A DNA stretch of 64,000 nucleotides. Origin: Pomphorhynchus laevis (Eukaryota > Acanthocephala > Palaeacanthocephala > Echinorhynchida > Pomphorhynchidae). Under the pieces are notes generated by a model that was given only the letters and a program-made list of their open reading frames with translations, was not told the DNA's origin and made no database searches. The position numbers and the translations under genes are program-made. Location: NCBI GenBank assembly GCA_012934845.2, contig WNNJ02001142.1, positions 1-64,000 on the forward strand. Direction: 5' to 3'. The first letter of the stretch is position 1. Each line of letters begins with the position of its first letter. Of the stretch, positions 43,489 through 55,600 are shown one piece after another.

Positions 43489-45179
43489 ATGATGTTATAC
43501 AAGGTGTTCATTATCTCTCTGAGTTTTATCGCTACGCAGTGTTCAAGATACGAATCAGCTGTATATTTTTTAAAGATACATAAGCAAATTATTAAGTCCA
43601 AAATTGTGGAAACTCTCAAGGTAAAATCATAGTAAGATAATATAATTTGATCAGTGTAAAAACAAAATTGTCATGTGAAATTTTTATATTTTTAGATAAA
43701 TATAAATTTATTTATATTTTATATTTTTACCTTTAGAAACACTCCAGGTAAACTTTGATATTTTACTTATTGGATGTAAAACAACCTATAAGCACAAAAT
43801 TGTTTTTTTTTGCTATAAAATTTTGTTTTTGTCTAAATTTTGCTTTATATCTTTAGATTAACTAACTGAGTCTATATATTTTATAATATATATATACTTT
43901 ATACTATATACATTTCTCTACTGAAGATTATCAAAACATCGATTAGAAATGTAACTACATAAGACGTTCTTTATTTTATTGACATTGAACCTATAATTTT
44001 ATGTTATATAAATAAAAATAAATATAAATAATAAATAATTCTATAATATTTAATGCAATTTATATTTATATCAAGTTAAAATTTATATTAAAAATAAAGA
44101 TAATATTATATAACACTATTATTGTGTTAAATAATATTATAATATCAAATATTATTGATATTATAAAATATTATGACATTCATTGCCACTTTTAACGAAT
44201 TATGATTCGGAAATATTAATTTTAATTCAATTGTTACGATTTAATTATCTATTTGAGCAACGAGCTATGATCGATTACGGCGTGAGTTATTCGAATAGTT
44301 TATTTTATTATCGAATAAATGTTGTTGTATATTGTAAAATAGTATATTATCATAAATAAATATTGGAGCTAGATTATAAAAGGAAAAAATATCAAATAGA
44401 ATTTTTCCACATTTTGATCCAGCTCCAATAATTCTTTATCAATATTGAATCATCATCAACTATTTACAAAATGATATTTACAGTTAATATTTAGAATATC
44501 AACTGAGTTTTGCATGCTTTAGTAGTTATTAAATTAAAATGACTATATCTTGAATAATATTTTAGCTAACAAACTAATATTTTTAATGTCAGGAACAAGA
44601 CTACATGATAATGTAGTTGTTTTTCTTCACCATATGTTAAGGGGAAAGTAAAATTAATTTTGATTGGAACAGTTGCAATATCAGGTTTCAAATAAAATAA
44701 AACATTATAAATTTTAAAAGGTTTATTTTAAATTTTAAAATTGCTAAAATATATTTGTTTAGGTCAACCTGCATTCTGGCAAATGTAGTTTCTATTTCAA
44801 TGAATGTATCAATAGTGCAGAATTAAATGAAGATCCTCAACCGGAAATTCATTTATCGACAAATAGCCGTCATACTGAAGTAATGGTTAGCAAAGCTTTA
44901 AACAGTATGGATTTGAAAATATACAAGCTTCGGGTGGATTGTTCATCTGATAAATGTAAAAATATTCTAAATTACAATGCTATACCTGCAGCTGTTACTC
45001 CCGTTGAAGTATTTTATCTTATTTTAATACAAGAACGCGATTTTGATAATGAATTCAAGAACAATGATCTAAATTTAAGGGTGCTTAGTTCAAATGAAGT
45101 ATTCTTGAATTTATTGAACAGAACTACACTATATATGGGAACTATGTTTAGAATGAACATCAGAGATACACCCTGTTAA
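43489..45179 (+). CDS. Small secreted protein, two exons, function unknown
   Basis: Exon 1 (43489-43620) starts ATGATG and encodes a clear signal peptide (MMLYKVFIISLSFIATQCS). It ends at CTCAAG with the donor GTAAAATC, phase 0. The intron (43621-44762) ends in TTTGTTTAG. Exon 2 (44763-45179) continues in the same phase, VNLHSGKCSFYFNECINSAE, and ends with RDTPC and TAA. Total 182 residues. The mature part has Cys at about 52, 59, 104, 109 and 182, so disulphides are likely, and one N-x-T site (NRTT). There is no transmembrane segment after the signal. The family is not recognised. Reading straight through exon 1 meets a stop after three codons (GTA AAA TCA TAG), which supports splicing. Flanking TATA box and ATTAAA fit. 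It could be an effector, venom or lineage-specific extracellular protein; that is inference only. Confidence 0.78.
43621..44762 (+). other. Intron of the secreted-protein gene
   Basis: GT...AG boundaries, phase 0, about 1.1 kb, very AT-rich. It contains TAACTGAGTCTATATATT (about 43860-43880), a short echo of the PLE terminal-repeat end, and an AT palindrome cluster at 44100-44175. Confidence 0.7.
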
Positions 45180-45194
45180 GGTGGAAAATTATTT

Positions 45195-45200
45195 ATTAAA
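45195..45200 (+). terminator. Candidate ATTAAA poly(A) signal
   Basis: ATTAAA 16 bases after the stop codon, a common variant signal. It is close to the stop, and other A/T hexamers follow, so the exact site is uncertain. Confidence 0.35.
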
Positions 45201-47130
45201 GAAGGATATTTTGAGTTTAACTTTTAATCATCTAATGCGCTTGTATATAAGAGTTCAATGCAAATCATTAAAAGTCTAAAATACTTTGTACACGGAAGAA
45301 ATATTTGCTCCTACGTGTGCAAATTTGTTTAAGTAGTCATAAAAAGTATACCTGGCTTTTTGAGAGGATATCCAATCACTGACTTTTGGATGAAATGCAC
45401 GATTAATAGCTCACGATTAATCGATTGAAATCATTAAATTTTATACTAAATTAACGCAGAACGAATATTATCAGAACGAATCTTGATATTTTGTATTTTA
45501 GCAATACCTCGAATTAACTACTAAAAAGCCATTAAAATGACTCATTAAATATGTGTTCCCTCTAATAAAATAGTGAAAACTAAATTAATTGAACGAATTG
45601 TATCGAACACAACAGAATTTCGCCGTTTCATCTTTGTTTATACGTAAATGATGAAATCAATAACAATTGCATTGTGGCTTATTTATTAATCCCATATAAG
45701 CAAACGAATCATTAAACTGTAAGATTTTCTTAATAGATTCATTATTTAATACTAAATTTAGAAATTAAAAAAATAAAAAGGTGACAAAGGAAATATAGAA
45801 TTTTTTTAATTTAAAATTTATAAAACAGATTTGAAAAGGCGACAAAGGGGATATAGAAAAGATACAATCATTCAAGTTAAATCTAAAGTCAACTTTTCCG
45901 TTTAAAGTAAAGTCATCTCACCCAGTTTGTGTGCAACACACCAATAACAGCGTTTCTTGAAAAATACTTACAATAAGCGATATTTTTTATTAGACATAAT
46001 CTATCATGCTTGAGATATTGGTTAAAATATGCTTGGCATTTGCTATTATACAGAAACTAATATACAGAAGCGTGCGCTACTAATCAGGTTCTTAAAGCCG
46101 CATTGAGCCTAAATGAGCCTAAAGCCGCATTAAGCCTAAATTTTTCAATTTCCCAGTTGATAAATCTTTCAATTTCTCAATTGAAAATTTTGAAGACAAA
46201 GCTTTAAGAAACTACACCTAATTTTATCTACAAAAATAAAAACAAAATTAGTAAGGGTTCGTCGGATGCTGATGACTTTGGTCATCATATAAAATAATAA
46301 TATAAAATTATCTTAACTGATTCATTATTTAATACCAAATTTCAGCTTTAAGATGTGATATGACAAGTTTTACTTTTTATTTTAGCAGCTACAGCGAATA
46401 TTTGGTTTTAAAATCACAAATTATTAAAAATATTTAAATATTTAAATTTAAATAATATTAAATAATTAAATAATTTATTGATTAAATAATTTATTTAAGC
46501 AATGAATATGTTGGAACACTTGCATGATTATATAAATTTTCTCAAAAGCTTCGAGCCATGTTTAAATGTATTTTAAATCACAAATCAATAATAACAATTA
46601 TTGTTTAAACGGATTATATTAAACACTTAAATTATGAAGTGATAAATTATCTAAGACACAATGGTACATGTTTTAAAGAGTAAATTTAAAAGTTTAAACC
46701 AATTTAAAAAGTTTATATTTATGCGTAGTTTCGCATTTTATTTTAGCCACCTCAGAGAAAAAATCTTATTAATTATTATCTTATTAATATAATTAATCTT
46801 ATTAATCTTATCTAATTTAATTATTTTATGAAAAAATCTTAACATCTAAAATGTAAAACTTAAGTATTTTAATGACGAACTTTCGTACTACTATTCCATT
46901 TGTATTATCAATATGAGCTATCTAAGATTGGTGTTAGATCTTTAAATGTAATTAGAACACTTCAATACAATCGATTTTTTTAAATCCTTTTCAAGTTTAA
47001 AGATTTTGAAACTCAAAAAGGATTTATACGATCGAAAGCTTGTTAAGAAAATAATTGTTTTTTTTGAGTATTTAATAATTCCAGCAATATGCATAGTAAT
47101 TCACTAAACTCAAATTAAATTCTAATTAAT
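45201..47130. other. AT-rich intergenic DNA
   Basis: No gene was seen over 1.9 kb. A short local repeat of AAAGCCGCATT(G/A)AGCCTAAAT occurs at 46096-46142. The rest is low-complexity. Confidence 0.4.
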
Positions 47131-47151
47131 TTTAAGTATATTCGTTGAATC

Positions 47152-47952
47152 ATGTCATCCGAAAAAATAAATCAATCCGATCAATATTTACACCCAGGTG
47201 CAGTTTCTGGTTCTACTGATGTGCTGCTTTCGGCCCCATTTCCGGGTGCCGAAGCCCACCAGCCCTGTCATTTCTACGCCTTAGATTATACCTCTATTAA
47301 TAGATCAAGCAAACAAATCAAAGGCGCAGCAGGTCTGTCTGGGCTTGATTTTGGGTCGTGGTCACAAATGCTTACAGACTTCGGCTCTGTTTCATACTCA
47401 TTAGCTAAGATCATAGCCAGGTTTGCTATTTTTGTTGCCACTGAAAATATTCCGCCAGGTGACTTCGATCCATTTACTGCATGTCGTCTAGTTGCACTTG
47501 AAAAAAGTCAGAAGACGTTCGGCCAATTGGAATCTGCAATACTGTCAGACGGATCATTAGTAGAACGATCCTTGCTATAATTCGCAACGATGTACAGGAC
47601 GCGGGGATTTACTCAGCTAGGGACCTCACAAAGAGGCAGTATCAAATTGGCCATTACGAAGCTTAAAACGGACTTTAACATATGCCCCGATATGTGTCTT
47701 ATGACGATAGACGCTACGAATGCCTTTAACCGGATAAACCGTGCCGTAGCACTTCACAACATATCATATGTATGTCCGGCTCTCTCCTGTTCACTGCGCA
47801 ATATTTATTCCAGCCCATCTGAGCTTACAATTGGCAAAAACAGTATTTTCTCAGTCGAGGGTTTCACCCAAGGTGACCCATTTGCGATGGCAGGATTTGC
47901 AATGACATCTCTTCCCCTTATCGAAACTATAAAACGCCATGTACTAACTTGA
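47152..47952 (+). pseudogene. RT fragment of the (T/F)TQGDP-AMA type
   Basis: Two frames one register apart (47152-47580 and 47590-47952). The first holds a lead-in IKGAAGLSGLDFGSWSQML and ACRLVALEKSQ, the segment before the palm in a common invertebrate RT family. The second holds motif A, LMTIDATNAFNRINRAVAL, with Asp retained, and motif B, VEGFTQGDPFAMAGFAM. The expected PGVRPIGVGE-type box between them is lost at the frame change. Motif C is absent because the fragment ends at about 47955. The composition is richer in G/C than the flanks. It is related to, but distinct from, the RT at 17.7 kb. Confidence 0.72.
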
Positions 47953-48024
47953 TCTTTAACTAAACAGTTGACGATCACAATATTTATTTTTTGATAAAAA
48001 GTTTAATTGAACTATTCAATTGAT

Positions 48025-48300
48025 TGAAATATAATATGTAATATTCCCAATATTATGTTGTTTAATGTAATTCTGCAATAATTGTTTCGATGATTGCTAT
48101 GTAACATGTAATATTCCCAATATTATGTTGTTTAATGCTATTATGTAATAATTGGTTCGATGATTGCTATGTAATATGTAATATTCCCAATATTATGTTG
48201 TTTAATGCTATTATGTAATAATTGTTCCGATGATTGCTATGTAACATGCATATCCTCAATATTAGGTAGTTCCTTGCTATTCTGTAATATGTATTTAAAG
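48025..48300 (+). repeat. Minisatellite, about 72-75 bp units
   Basis: Three to four units of GTAATATTCCCAATATTATG, TTGTTTAATG, then ATTATGTAATAATTG, then TTCGATGATTGCTATGTAA, with small differences. The same motif reappears at 49165-49505. Confidence 0.75.
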
Positions 48301-48359
48301 AAAAAGTTTTATTCTACAAAGTTTTGTAATAAAAAATACAGGATAATAAAATCAAATAG

Positions 48360-49040
48360 ATTAAAAATTTTCCGATAATTTGATCGCCCATCGCTTTAAT
48401 AACACAAGCAATGATTCCTTGCTGGACAGCTACGATCAGCCGCTGTATCAGATAACTACCGGCTCTTGCACAGCTGTTGTCCTTCGTAGCACCCCAGATA
48501 GGCTTTCGATAAATGCTTAGGTTGCTGGGCCATATGCGCTGCATGTTTCGATTGCGACAGACTAAAACTCGTGTCGGTTGATCGATGCATGTATATTTCG
48601 CAGTTTTTCGTATTTCTGCGAGTCCTGCCACCTTTTCGGCATCGGCGACAGCATTCATAGTGTGGCTATCGGCAATGGTGTTTGAACAAGTGCAGTCTCA
48701 TACAAAGTGAAATCCGCCTATCCATGGCACAACAAACAACCATCGGGACGCTTACTATCGACACTCCTAAGGCCGCTCGGCTTAATCGAGCGTGTCTTGT
48801 CTCGCCCTGATTACAGTCTAGTGCGTGGTGAACATACGCATTATAATTGTTGCCACCAACACCTATGAACTCTTTAGCGATAGGAACTCTACAATTTTAA
48901 TGACAAACGATATTGTGAAAGTTGTGGCATTCATGCGGGTGCCAACCGCTGTAATCGGCAATGCTAGTAGAAGGGCTCCAGACACTGCTGTAAACACAGC
49001 TAACAAACGGATCTGTATCTCGTCGATACCTTGAATACAT
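48360..49040 (-). pseudogene. C-terminal domain of RT family, minus strand
   Basis: Read on the minus strand it gives GALLLALPITAVGTRMNATT (about 48960-48905), later MNAVADAEKVAGLAEIRKTA (48658-48600) and YLIQRLIVAVQQGIIACV (about 48450-48395), parallel to the LLAVAAKHSGEFLRVLPI ... AKDAKNRKYRKY ... LMQRISAAIQLGNSA order at 19.2-19.95 kb. Frame changes and stops are numerous. It lies between two blocks of the same minisatellite and opposite in orientation to the RT fragment at 47.2 kb, so the two are not one gene. Confidence 0.62.
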
Positions 49041-49164
49041 TAAAACTTGAACACCTGTCGTGACACGGTCCATCGTCTCTGAGTGTTTTAGTTCCGACTG
49101 AAACGGAGATTAAGGACATGACAGCCATTACATAATTATTACAAAAAAAATCTTTGGTCTATTT

Positions 49165-49505
49165 TACCTGTAATATTCCCAATATTATGTTGTTTCTAGC
49201 TGTTCTGTGATAATTGTTTTGATGACAATAATTTATATAACATTTAATATCCACATTATTATGTTGTTTACTGCTGTGCCGGAATAATTGCTTCAATAAA
49301 TCTTGTCAATATTATTTTTCCATATAACATTTAATATTTTTTTAAATATTATGTTGTTTAATGTTGTGCTAGAATAAGTGCTTCAATTAATGTGAAGTTT
49401 CGTATTAATTTTTTCAATTATTACTGCGTAATATGTAATATTCCCAACATTATGTCATGTATCGATGTTCGGTAATAATTCTTTCAATTATAACTGTTTC
49501 GTAAT
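49165..49505 (+). repeat. Minisatellite, second block, more diverged
   Basis: Units with GTAATATTCCCAATATTATG and TTTCTAGCTGTTCTGTGATAAT, and variants such as AACATTTAATATCCACATTATTATG. Same family as 48025-48300, with more divergence. Confidence 0.6.
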
Positions 49506-51490
49506 ATTTGTTTTCGTAAATGTCAATTATTTTCAAAGGTGAAGTTGATCATTTACCTTTGCGAATTCAAAAATTATTTTTATATGTTAATTCATTCTTG
49601 CATTAAAAATTAAAATGGCGACGATTCTGATATCATTTATTTTAATATTATATGTTCTGAAAAAAAATCAATTTTTCAGCATTCATAATTGCCTGTATTA
49701 GCAGTCAAATAGTATTAGAATAGAACACTAGATGTTCACCTTGTTCAGCTAAAAATATATTAATAGCTTGACAAAAATAGTAGTGACGTAAATTTCTATA
49801 GTTGCTTTTCTTAGCTACAAAATGTCTTTGCTTTATACTCTCTCAATTAAGTAGACATTTCAGTCATGGATCAGTCATGATGGGATAACAGTCAATCTCA
49901 TTAGATACCCGTATTTATAGTCTGCCTTGCAATATACGTATTAATTGGTATATTTTAATCTCATAAAATTAAAAGTTATGTCAGCTTCGCGGTATTACTA
50001 AAGTTCTGTCGTATAATATAATATAATATTAATATAATATATTATATTATATATTGTTATATAATATAATATTTCTTCTCGTATATCCGTAATTACATCG
50101 AAAACGTTATTTTGCTACTAATAATATATTAAAATAATATAATATTATAATATTATATTATAATAATTATAATATTATAATAATATAATATATTAAAATA
50201 ATATATTTAAAATTTCTACTAATAATATTAAATATATTATTAGTAGCAAAATTTCTTTAAAATTTATGATTTATTGAAATGAAACCGCTTTCTCAGCTTA
50301 AAAATATATATTTAAAAATATATTTTGATATTACTCTCGTTTTATTATATTATGGACGAGTTCGATATTTAAAATTTTTTATCATATTTTATTTGTAAAT
50401 TCAAGATTAATCTATGAATTTGTAAATACACATTTGCCAGAAACAAAACCCAAATAATTTAGGAACTTAAATTACTAATTTAATTTAATATTAGTTGGAT
50501 GGGAGTAAATTAATTATAATATTTTAATCATAGCTGCTGCAATATCTATAATAAAGTAATAATTTATGCTTTTGCCAATAATATAATCTAATATTGTATA
50601 TAATATTATAATATAATATCGTATAATATTTCCAGAATGACCTTATCTGTAATTTGAATTTGATGTCTTCGCACATTATATAAAATGAAAAAATTTCTAG
50701 TTCGAAGTTATTCAAAACGCAATCAATACCAGAAAGATATTACGAAATTTTAACAACACAAATCTGTATTTCTGTAAGATTCCAGTATACTTGAATCGAA
50801 TCTATCAGATCGGTACTCCAAAGACTTTTTAATATCCATAATAAAGTAATAATTCGCGCTTTTGCCAAATAGAAATGGTATCAAAAGATAGCATTTTCTT
50901 GTTAATGTTTACCGAATCAAACAAATTCATTTTCTTTCGTATCAGTCGATTCATTTTCTTTCAGTAGCCTCTGGAAGATCATGAAACGATCATTTTCGCA
51001 AAGAAAATTTTCTTATTTGCTGCTTAAAATTGAGACAAGAGACGTAAATGAAGGTTTTTATAATTTTGAAAGTATGACATTCAAATACGTAATATAAAGA
51101 TTAAATACAAATACAATATAAATAAATACATTAATGTAACATTGTAAAATGAAAATAAAAAATTACTGTGTAAAAGGCGAAGTAGTTAGCTAGAGTAACT
51201 GATACATTTTAATTTTATAGATTTCGCTATTCACTACATTTTTTCATTACATGCTTCATAGTGAAAATTTAATAACTTCACCTTTATCGGGTATAGAGAC
51301 AATTAATATTTGTAAGTAGAAATATTTAAGTGAAATCAATTCAACTTAGATCAAAGAAATATAAATAATTCAATCCCGAGTGTTTCGGTTACTTGTTGAT
51401 ATACACAATCTGATATCCAGAAATTGCATTAGTGTTTGGTGGATATTGACAAAAGCTTTTAATACTTTTAATCACGTATTTTCTCAAATT
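49506..51490. other. AT-rich region with long AT palindromes
   Basis: No gene. 50010-50060 and 50105-50265 consist of ATAATATT/AATATTAT repeats able to form long hairpins, plus a fold-back of TTTCTACTAATAATATTAAATATATTATTAGTAGCAAAATTTC at 50210-50255. A weaker cluster lies at 50575-50635. Confidence 0.5.
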
Positions 51491-51499
51491 TATGACACG

Positions 51500-52017
51500 T
51501 GCGATTAGGTAGTTCAGCTTGTTCAAGACGAAAAAGGCCAAGGTCTAATAACGATTTGTGTTATCAAGCATAAAAGATAACATCAAGCATCAAAGATGCT
51601 TGATAACAACGGTCCAGGATGCGATTTTTATGATACTAACGCCGAATCCTTTCAAGGATCCAACGAATGACGCAATACCAACAAATGAATCGCCTGATAT
51701 GGATAGAGATGGTCTGATAAGCAAGTTTCAATCTTACGAGCTTTTTGCAACTAGAACTTAAGAAATTTAACGGAAATGATAATTTTCAAAAGTAACGCAG
51801 GCTGCCGAAACGTCATCGAGATGGCTCTAACTATCTCTGACGTCTAGTAGTGATAAAAGTATGATGATCGTTGAGTGTAGTACAGCACTTAACTACCAAG
51901 AACAGCTTTATATATAAAGCTACTATCATTGTTTTATATCATTGTTTTCCTCACAAGGAGCCATAAACACCATACAGCATTCTATATATTCTCATCAGAC
52001 AACGAAATAGAACCGAA
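51500..52017. repeat. Left edge of the 52-61 kb composite
   Basis: It includes a hairpin of TTATCAAGCAT/ATGCTTGATAA units (51560-51607) and ACAACGGTCCAGGAT (51608-51622), the latter shared with the units near 55.7, 60.17 and 60.61 kb. Also a hairpin with GAAACGTCA...GAGAT/ATCTCTGACGT (51810-51853). The 67-codon open frame 51558-51761 has no known motif. Confidence 0.5.
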
Positions 52018-52699
52018 TTATTCTCACTATATTCAAAGTCGCTACGTATGCCCATTCATCCTATATGTAAAGACAAATTTCAACAACGCTATACGCGTTT
52101 CGCTCTAACGGAGCTCATCGGTACCGTGACTTTAATAATCATCCATAGGCACCTTAACACACGCTTAAACAGTGTTCAAAGCTCGAAAAACCAAACTAAC
52201 CTTAATCTAAATCATCGAAGGATATTTAGCATTAAAACTATGCATGGCAGCGCGTATTGCAGTTTAACCATGCATCAGGTACTAAATTCCTTTTAATAGA
52301 AACACTGTAAAACAGGGACACCTTCAAGTGTATAAATATATAAAATATAAATTGTTGTTACACCTGCCCTGAGACAACGAACGGTATACTCGTGAAAATA
52401 TCATTATCTTTTCCTCACATAAGGCATAAACATCAGGCAGCATCCTATATATCTTCTTCAGACCAAGATATAGAACTAAATTATTCTCGCAATATTCAAA
52501 GTCGCTACGTATGCCCGGTCATCTTATTTGTGACGACAAACTTCAACAACGGATTCTGTAAGAGCGAAACGCGTATACCGTTGTTGAAGTTTGTAGAACG
52601 CAAGCAATGTATGGAGAGCGACATATCGAATAAAGGAAGGATTCTGCACCTGAGTTTCATATATACGAAATATATATATTTATTTATATTATATATATT

Positions 52700-52734
<35 letters not shown>

Positions 52735-52810
52735 CATATATAGGCAGAGGTTGTTGCTGAATTGTCGTTGCACTCGTTGGATCCTTAATGTATACGGCAT
52801 GTATAATAGT
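52018..52810 (+). repeat. Direct repeat of about 0.8 kb, left copy
   Basis: It matches 59347-60145 at nearly every position over long stretches; for example, from CATGCATCAGGTACTAAATT through to AAAGGAAGGATTCTGCA only a handful of differences are seen. It contains an internal partial duplication (TATTCAAAGTCGCTACGTATGCC at 52030 and 52493) and a (TA)n tract. The 82- and 122-codon open frames inside it are part of the repeat and show no motif. Confidence 0.85.
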
Positions 52811-53145
52811 AGTGCACGGATGTGCTGAGTAAACAACGGTTCAGAATTTCTTACGAAATACGGCATTTATACTATATAAATGCCATATTACGGCATGTGT
52901 AATATTAATATTACGGCAAATGTCGTAATATCTAAATGCTGTTTTATACTAAATGCCGTTTTTTCTAAATACGGCATTTATACTTTGTTCACAATGTCAC
53001 ACAGGCTACCGAAATGGCTAGTGAGTAATTCATTCTACTAATGAGTGTTGCCGGGTACTCATTAGTCGTCTAGAAGTGACATGGTTACTGAAAGTCGTGA
53101 ATCGAAGTCCAGTCTATCAAGCAACACTATTTAGTATATAAATAT
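52811..53145. repeat. Palindromic ACGGCATTTATAC block and inverted segment
   Basis: 52857-52985 contains ACGGCATTTATACTATATAAATGCC and further inverted GGCATTTA/TAAATGCC units. 53003-53051 carries a diverged copy of the GGCAAC-GAAAC ... CTGATGAG-TGTTGCC motif. 53075-53138 is the inverted copy of about 55755-55825 (GAATCGAAGTCCAGTCTATC). Confidence 0.65.
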
Positions 53146-53760
53146 AGATTGATTTTAAATCCATGTGTGCTGTTCAATAACTGAACTTTAATTATCAGCT
53201 CCATCAGTCTAATGTATCACTCCGAGACGCTTCTAACCCCTTAGCAGTCATCTTCAGTCGGATGAAGTGGTTAGGGCGCATTTCGACTGCTTTTGTGATA
53301 ACTGTAAAGACACCAGCAATTCCTCACGATGCTAGACGAAACTCATGTGCATAAAGCGTATTTACTGGCTTGTTGCGTGTGTGAACCTTCTAGTTATTCA
53401 TTATATGCACAAATGCGTATCCGTTGGTTACGAGGGCACTGAATCTCTCACAGGATTCCGAAAGGAATTCGTTTTTTATATATTGGTATTGCGAAAAATC
53501 GCTTGTAAGTGTGGTCCATGAGCCAAAACTGGCTACGATTGATTTTAAATCCATATGTGCTGCTAAATAACTGGACTTTGATCATCAGCTCCATCAGTCT
53601 AATGTATCACTCCGAGACGTTCCTAACCACCCAGCAGTCATCGTCAGTCGGATGAAGTGGTTAGGGTGCGTTTCGACTGCTTTTGTGATAATTGTAAAGA
53701 CACCAGCAATTCCTTACGATGCTAGACGAAACTCAGGTGCACCTGAGTTTCGTCTTTTTC
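53146..53760 (+). repeat. Dispersed repeat shared with 15.7-16.2 kb, internally duplicated
   Basis: GATTGATTTTAAATCCATGTGTGCTG occurs at 53148 and 53539, each followed by ATCAGCTCCATCAGTCTAATG, TATCACTCCGAGACG and AGTCGGATGAAGTGGTTAGGG. The unit is about 390 bases. It is non-coding in both places. Confidence 0.75.
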
Positions 53761-54535
53761 CACCAGTTCAAAATATTACGTAAAATTATATAATCGAATC
53801 ATTATGGGCTATCCTGGGCGACATTTCGAAACTCACCGAATACTATATATAATATATGAGATTAGTAAACTAGTAAAGTACAGAACAAGTCATCAATTTA
53901 ACGAGTTTAATTATATATAATTGTAGATGTTGCCAGGAGTTCGATTACATGCAGAGCAAATTTCCTTATCATTTCTAGACGATCTGATGGTAGCCGGCAG
54001 CACTCATCAGTAGGGTGAACTACCATTAGTCGTTTAAGCTGCCTTGTGATATATTTAAATAATTATATGCCTTGTCATATATTTATGATATATATAGACC
54101 TAGCAACTATTATATATAGAATAGTTGCTAGGTCACACAAGGTGACTTTCGCATTGAAAACCAGCTACAGAATCCTTCCTTTGAGCTGTCGCTCTCCGCA
54201 CTTGATTTGCGTTCTTGACTGCTAGGCTACGAATTCATTAATATCAGATTTCACCGTACATAAAACCTTCTATCATGATCGCCAGAAACTGCATTGTTCG
54301 AGGTGCTCTCTGGCATACTTATCATATATTGTTCGTATGTGATCGTGAAGATCGATTGAAATCGGGACTGGTGATCTTTTGATGGATGCTTATTTATCTA
54401 TTGAATAGTTGATAGGTCACACAAGGTGACTTTTGTATTAAAAACCAGCTACATATTCATTCCTTCATAACATCCAATTCCATACACCCTATATATAACT
54501 TTAAAAGTAATCAAATTGACTCAACAATTAGCAAT
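53761..54535. repeat. Repeat-rich spacer before the PLE fragment
   Basis: It includes the motif at 53996-54043 (GGCAGC ... GCTGCC arms), two copies of GGTCACACAAGGTGACTTT (54132 and 54416) with the shared AAAACCAGCTACA, and an inverted partial match (54160-54230) to 52600-52640. Confidence 0.6.
53996..54043 (-). repeat. CTGATGAG-type hairpin with GGCAGC/GCTGCC arms
   Basis: On the minus strand: GGCAGC, TTAAAC, then 20-odd bases, CTGATGAG, then TGCTGCC. The arms pair perfectly and differ from the GGCAAC/GTTGCC arms at 60811-60859 by a compensatory base pair. Confidence 0.6.
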
Positions 54536-54539
54536 ACAG

Positions 54540-55600
54540 ATTTATTGGCGTTTCGGCTGAAGCCTTACATATGTATGTAATAAGATCAACCAAAATATTG
54601 ACTGGACTACTTATAATGATATTTGCAAAAAAGGTTAAAAAACAATGACAAAAATAATAACCCATCGAATAGAAATGTCAATAGAGTCTAATTTAAGAAG
54701 TAATAACAACGATAACGCAGATAGATCGGTAATAAAGTGTTCAGAAGGTATGCCATTGTCCAATAACGAATCTATGGACTTGAGCTAGGATTGAATTTTG
54801 ATGTTACATACACCTCTCTAGATATCAGTTGACTAAAGCGATACGGTTGGCAACGAATAAAATATTTATGGGAATCAAAGACAACAAAATTAGAACGCAG
54901 TGCCAAAATATTTTTGGAAGTCAATTATTTAAAAAGTATGTGCAGTCGGGATACGTTCATCAATCGTGTAATATTAGCACTAGTCTCCGAAGTGCTTTAT
55001 TCTCTCTAAGTAAACGAAATAACATAGTCATTAGAAAGGCTGATAAAGGCCCACATGTCGTAGTATAAAGTTACAAAGACTATATAGAAGAGGCACAGAC
55101 AATTAGTAGGTCCTACATACCACGAAGTATAGAATTCTCGTTTTAAAGAATGCAACATGCGGTAATCAACCATATAGACATGTATATATCGGTCAAAAAT
55201 ATAGATGTTACACAGGGAGAAAAGCTAATACAAAAAAGTCCGAAGAGTGGTACATTCTATATGATACCATAAGTCCACAAGTTACAGAGACCATTCATTG
55301 GTTGGCCTATTGTTAGCTTTCTAGGAACTCCGACCTAGTATTTGTCGAGATACATACATCACATCATAAAACCTCTTTTAAAATTAGTACCTTCTCATAT
55401 TGAAAGCTCGCAGGAATTTATAGCCAGAATTAAATCAAAATTGAACAAGTGGCCCATTGACGAAATACTAGTGACAGCGGATGTGCAAAGTTTGTATCCA
55501 AGTATCCCAATAGTTGAAGGGATAATATCAATTAAAAATATGCTATTGAAATAGCATATTTACCATATTAACAATTCGATCTTTACCAGATCGAATTGCT
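54540..55600 (+). mobile_element. Penelope-like RT, N-terminal part
   Basis: It starts with GGCGTTTCGGCTGAAGCC (about 54550), like the leader hairpin of canonical PLEs. The frame 54829-55068 holds NIVIRKADKGPHVVV, matching the I.KADKG..VVV strand at the start of PLE RTs. The frame 55342-55554 holds SRYIHHIIKPLL and DEILVTADVQSLYPSIPI, matching the TaDV.SLYt.IP motif A with Asp present. The region between is in the same general order but interrupted by stops (for example at 55066 and 55144). It is cut at about 55560-55600 before motif B. It belongs to a different PLE lineage from the 28-30 kb copy. Confidence 0.8.

Noticed and set aside
47152-49040. One RT gene spanning 47.15-49.04 kb
   Set aside because: The palm part is on the plus strand and the C-terminal part on the minus strand, separated by a minisatellite, so they are separate insertions.
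50010-50265. Replication origin or regulatory meaning of the AT palindromes
   Set aside because: Only low-complexity AATATT repeats; nothing in the sequence supports a function.
52392-52760. 122-codon open frame as a protein gene
   Set aside because: It lies entirely in the 0.8-kb direct repeat, includes a (TA)n tract in its end and has no motif; the second copy has a different length.
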